Below are positions 63,476-64,000 of a stretch of 64,000 nt of DNA, one piece after another (position 1 is the first letter of the stretch; every line of letters starts with the position of its first letter). The stretch is taken from positions 2,092,610 to 2,156,609 of the forward strand of contig NZ_JALCLM010000001.1 of assembly GCF_022647885.1 (NCBI RefSeq). Reading direction: 5' to 3'. Position numbers and translations under genes: made by a program. Source of the DNA: Bifidobacterium sp. Lineage in GTDB: Bacteria > Actinomycetota > Actinomycetes > Actinomycetales > Bifidobacteriaceae. Below the pieces are notes generated by a model. It had not been told where the DNA came from. It searched no databases and worked only from the letters and a program-made list of their open reading frames with translations.

Positions 63476-64000
63476 ATGACAGAGCCAAACAACTTCTATG
63501 GACAGCAACCAGAGAATCCTCAAAATACTGATAATAACGGTCAACAACCGAACTATAGCAATAACAATCAGCAGCCCTATACGCAGCCAGGCTATCAACA
63601 GCAGGTTCCACAAGGCAGCCAAGCCTACGCTCCAACAAATCCACAGAATCCTTCAGGTGGATATGGCCAAGGTGCTTACACGCCACAACAACCACAAGGC
63701 CAAGCATATGGCCAGCAGCAATATCAACAGCAGTACAACCCAGCAGGTGGATATGCTCAGCAACCAGCCTATGGATATGCCCCGCAGATGGTATCAACAA
63801 AATCCAAGCTTGCCGCTGGTTTACTTGGCATATTCTTAGGAGCCTTCGGCGTGCACAACTTTTACCTTGGTCAAACGGGTAAAGCCGTGGCGCAGCTGCT
63901 CATTACCCTGCTCAGTTTCGGTTTTCTATCTTGGGTCTCGGGGATTTGGGGATTAATTGAGGGCATCATGATTTTGGTCTCTCGCCCAGGAACGCCTTGG
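63476..64000 (+). CDS. TM2 domain protein with Gln/Asn/Tyr-rich N-terminus, 3' end outside window
   Basis: Open from ATG 63476 (AGGAGAG upstream) to the window edge, 175 codons. Residues 1-100 are rich in Gln, Asn, Tyr, Gly and Pro with repeated YGQ/QQY units; then KSKLAAGLLGIFLGAFGVHNFYLGQTGKAVAQLL starts a TM2 domain of two helices joined by a short loop. Function is unknown; the N-terminus is presumably cytosolic and disordered. Just upstream, CATCAGGAGAGAC occurs twice (63411-63423 and 63462-63474). Confidence 0.88.
   Translation, partial: MTEPNNFYGQQPENPQNTDNNGQQPNYSNNNQQPYTQPGYQQQVPQGSQAYAPTNPQNPSGGYGQGAYTPQQPQGQAYGQQQYQQQYNPAGGYAQQPAYGYAPQMVSTKSKLAAGLLGIFLGAFGVHNFYLGQTGKAVAQLLITLLSFGFLSWVSGIWGLIEGIMILVSRPGTPW

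Overview
The window looks like chromosomal DNA from a member of the Bifidobacteriaceae (Actinomycetota), probably one of the moderate-GC lineages. The evidence is the mix of high-GC Gram-positive families: a mycobacterial-type Crp regulator, a SenX3/RegX3-like pair, G5/DUF348 and YkuD wall enzymes, and LASTG sortase signals. There is a carbohydrate-centred gene set (deoR-galT-galK, araB-araD-araA, pgi) and an oxygen-defence pair (Fur-family regulator plus NADH oxidase). Species cannot be fixed by reading alone. No insertion sequence, phage, CRISPR array or rRNA gene was seen.

Layout. 1-1421: partial UPF0210 gene and ACT-domain gene. 1592-4957: galactose operon deoR-galT-galK (Leloir pathway), minus strand. 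5011-10060: glycosyltransferase, dihydroorotate dehydrogenase-like gene, DUF2075 ATPase, old-yellow-enzyme gene. 10060-18182: bifunctional PBP, Crp-like regulator, lipoate ligase, leuB, oligopeptidase B. 18400-24505: App1-like phosphatase, gcvH, L,D-transpeptidase, nudC, alpha/beta hydrolase, Nudix-like gene. 24773-28200: thioredoxin, G5/lysozyme-like wall protein, purine permease. 28530-35269: pstSCAB with a PHO-box-like site, then the two-component system likely to control it. 35638-38846: MFS exporter, HNH nuclease, aldo/keto reductase. 39101-44489: arabinose genes with a LacI regulator and its operator. 44486-46583: rnhB, lepB, rplS. 47012-51258: pgi, acyltransferase, mannose-1-phosphate guanylyltransferase. 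51440-53967: tRNA-Thr, fur-nox, tRNA-Leu. 54225-60456: surface cluster on the plus strand (phytase-like phosphatase, S53 peptidase, three-domain anchored protein). 60674-64000: arylsulfotransferase-like protein, GNAT enzyme, partial TM2-domain protein.

How parts work together. Phosphate uptake appears to be controlled locally: the kinase/regulator pair lies just upstream of pstS, which has 11-bp-spaced TGAAC repeats at its promoter. Galactose and arabinose catabolism each have an adjacent regulator. The fur gene has a perfect palindrome over its own promoter and precedes the oxidase gene. The 54-60 kb cluster encodes exported proteins, two of them wall-anchored.

The most interesting unexplained items are a perfect 28-bp inverted repeat at 60541-60606 without a U-tract, a 105-bp MITE-like element at 28346-28450 flanked by a 7-bp direct repeat, an orphan lipoyl protein with a rearranged lipoate ligase, an S53 peptidase with Asn in place of the oxyanion Asp, and a class-2-like dihydroorotate dehydrogenase with a class-1-type Cys. 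Two promoters are placed so that the mRNA would begin at the start codon.
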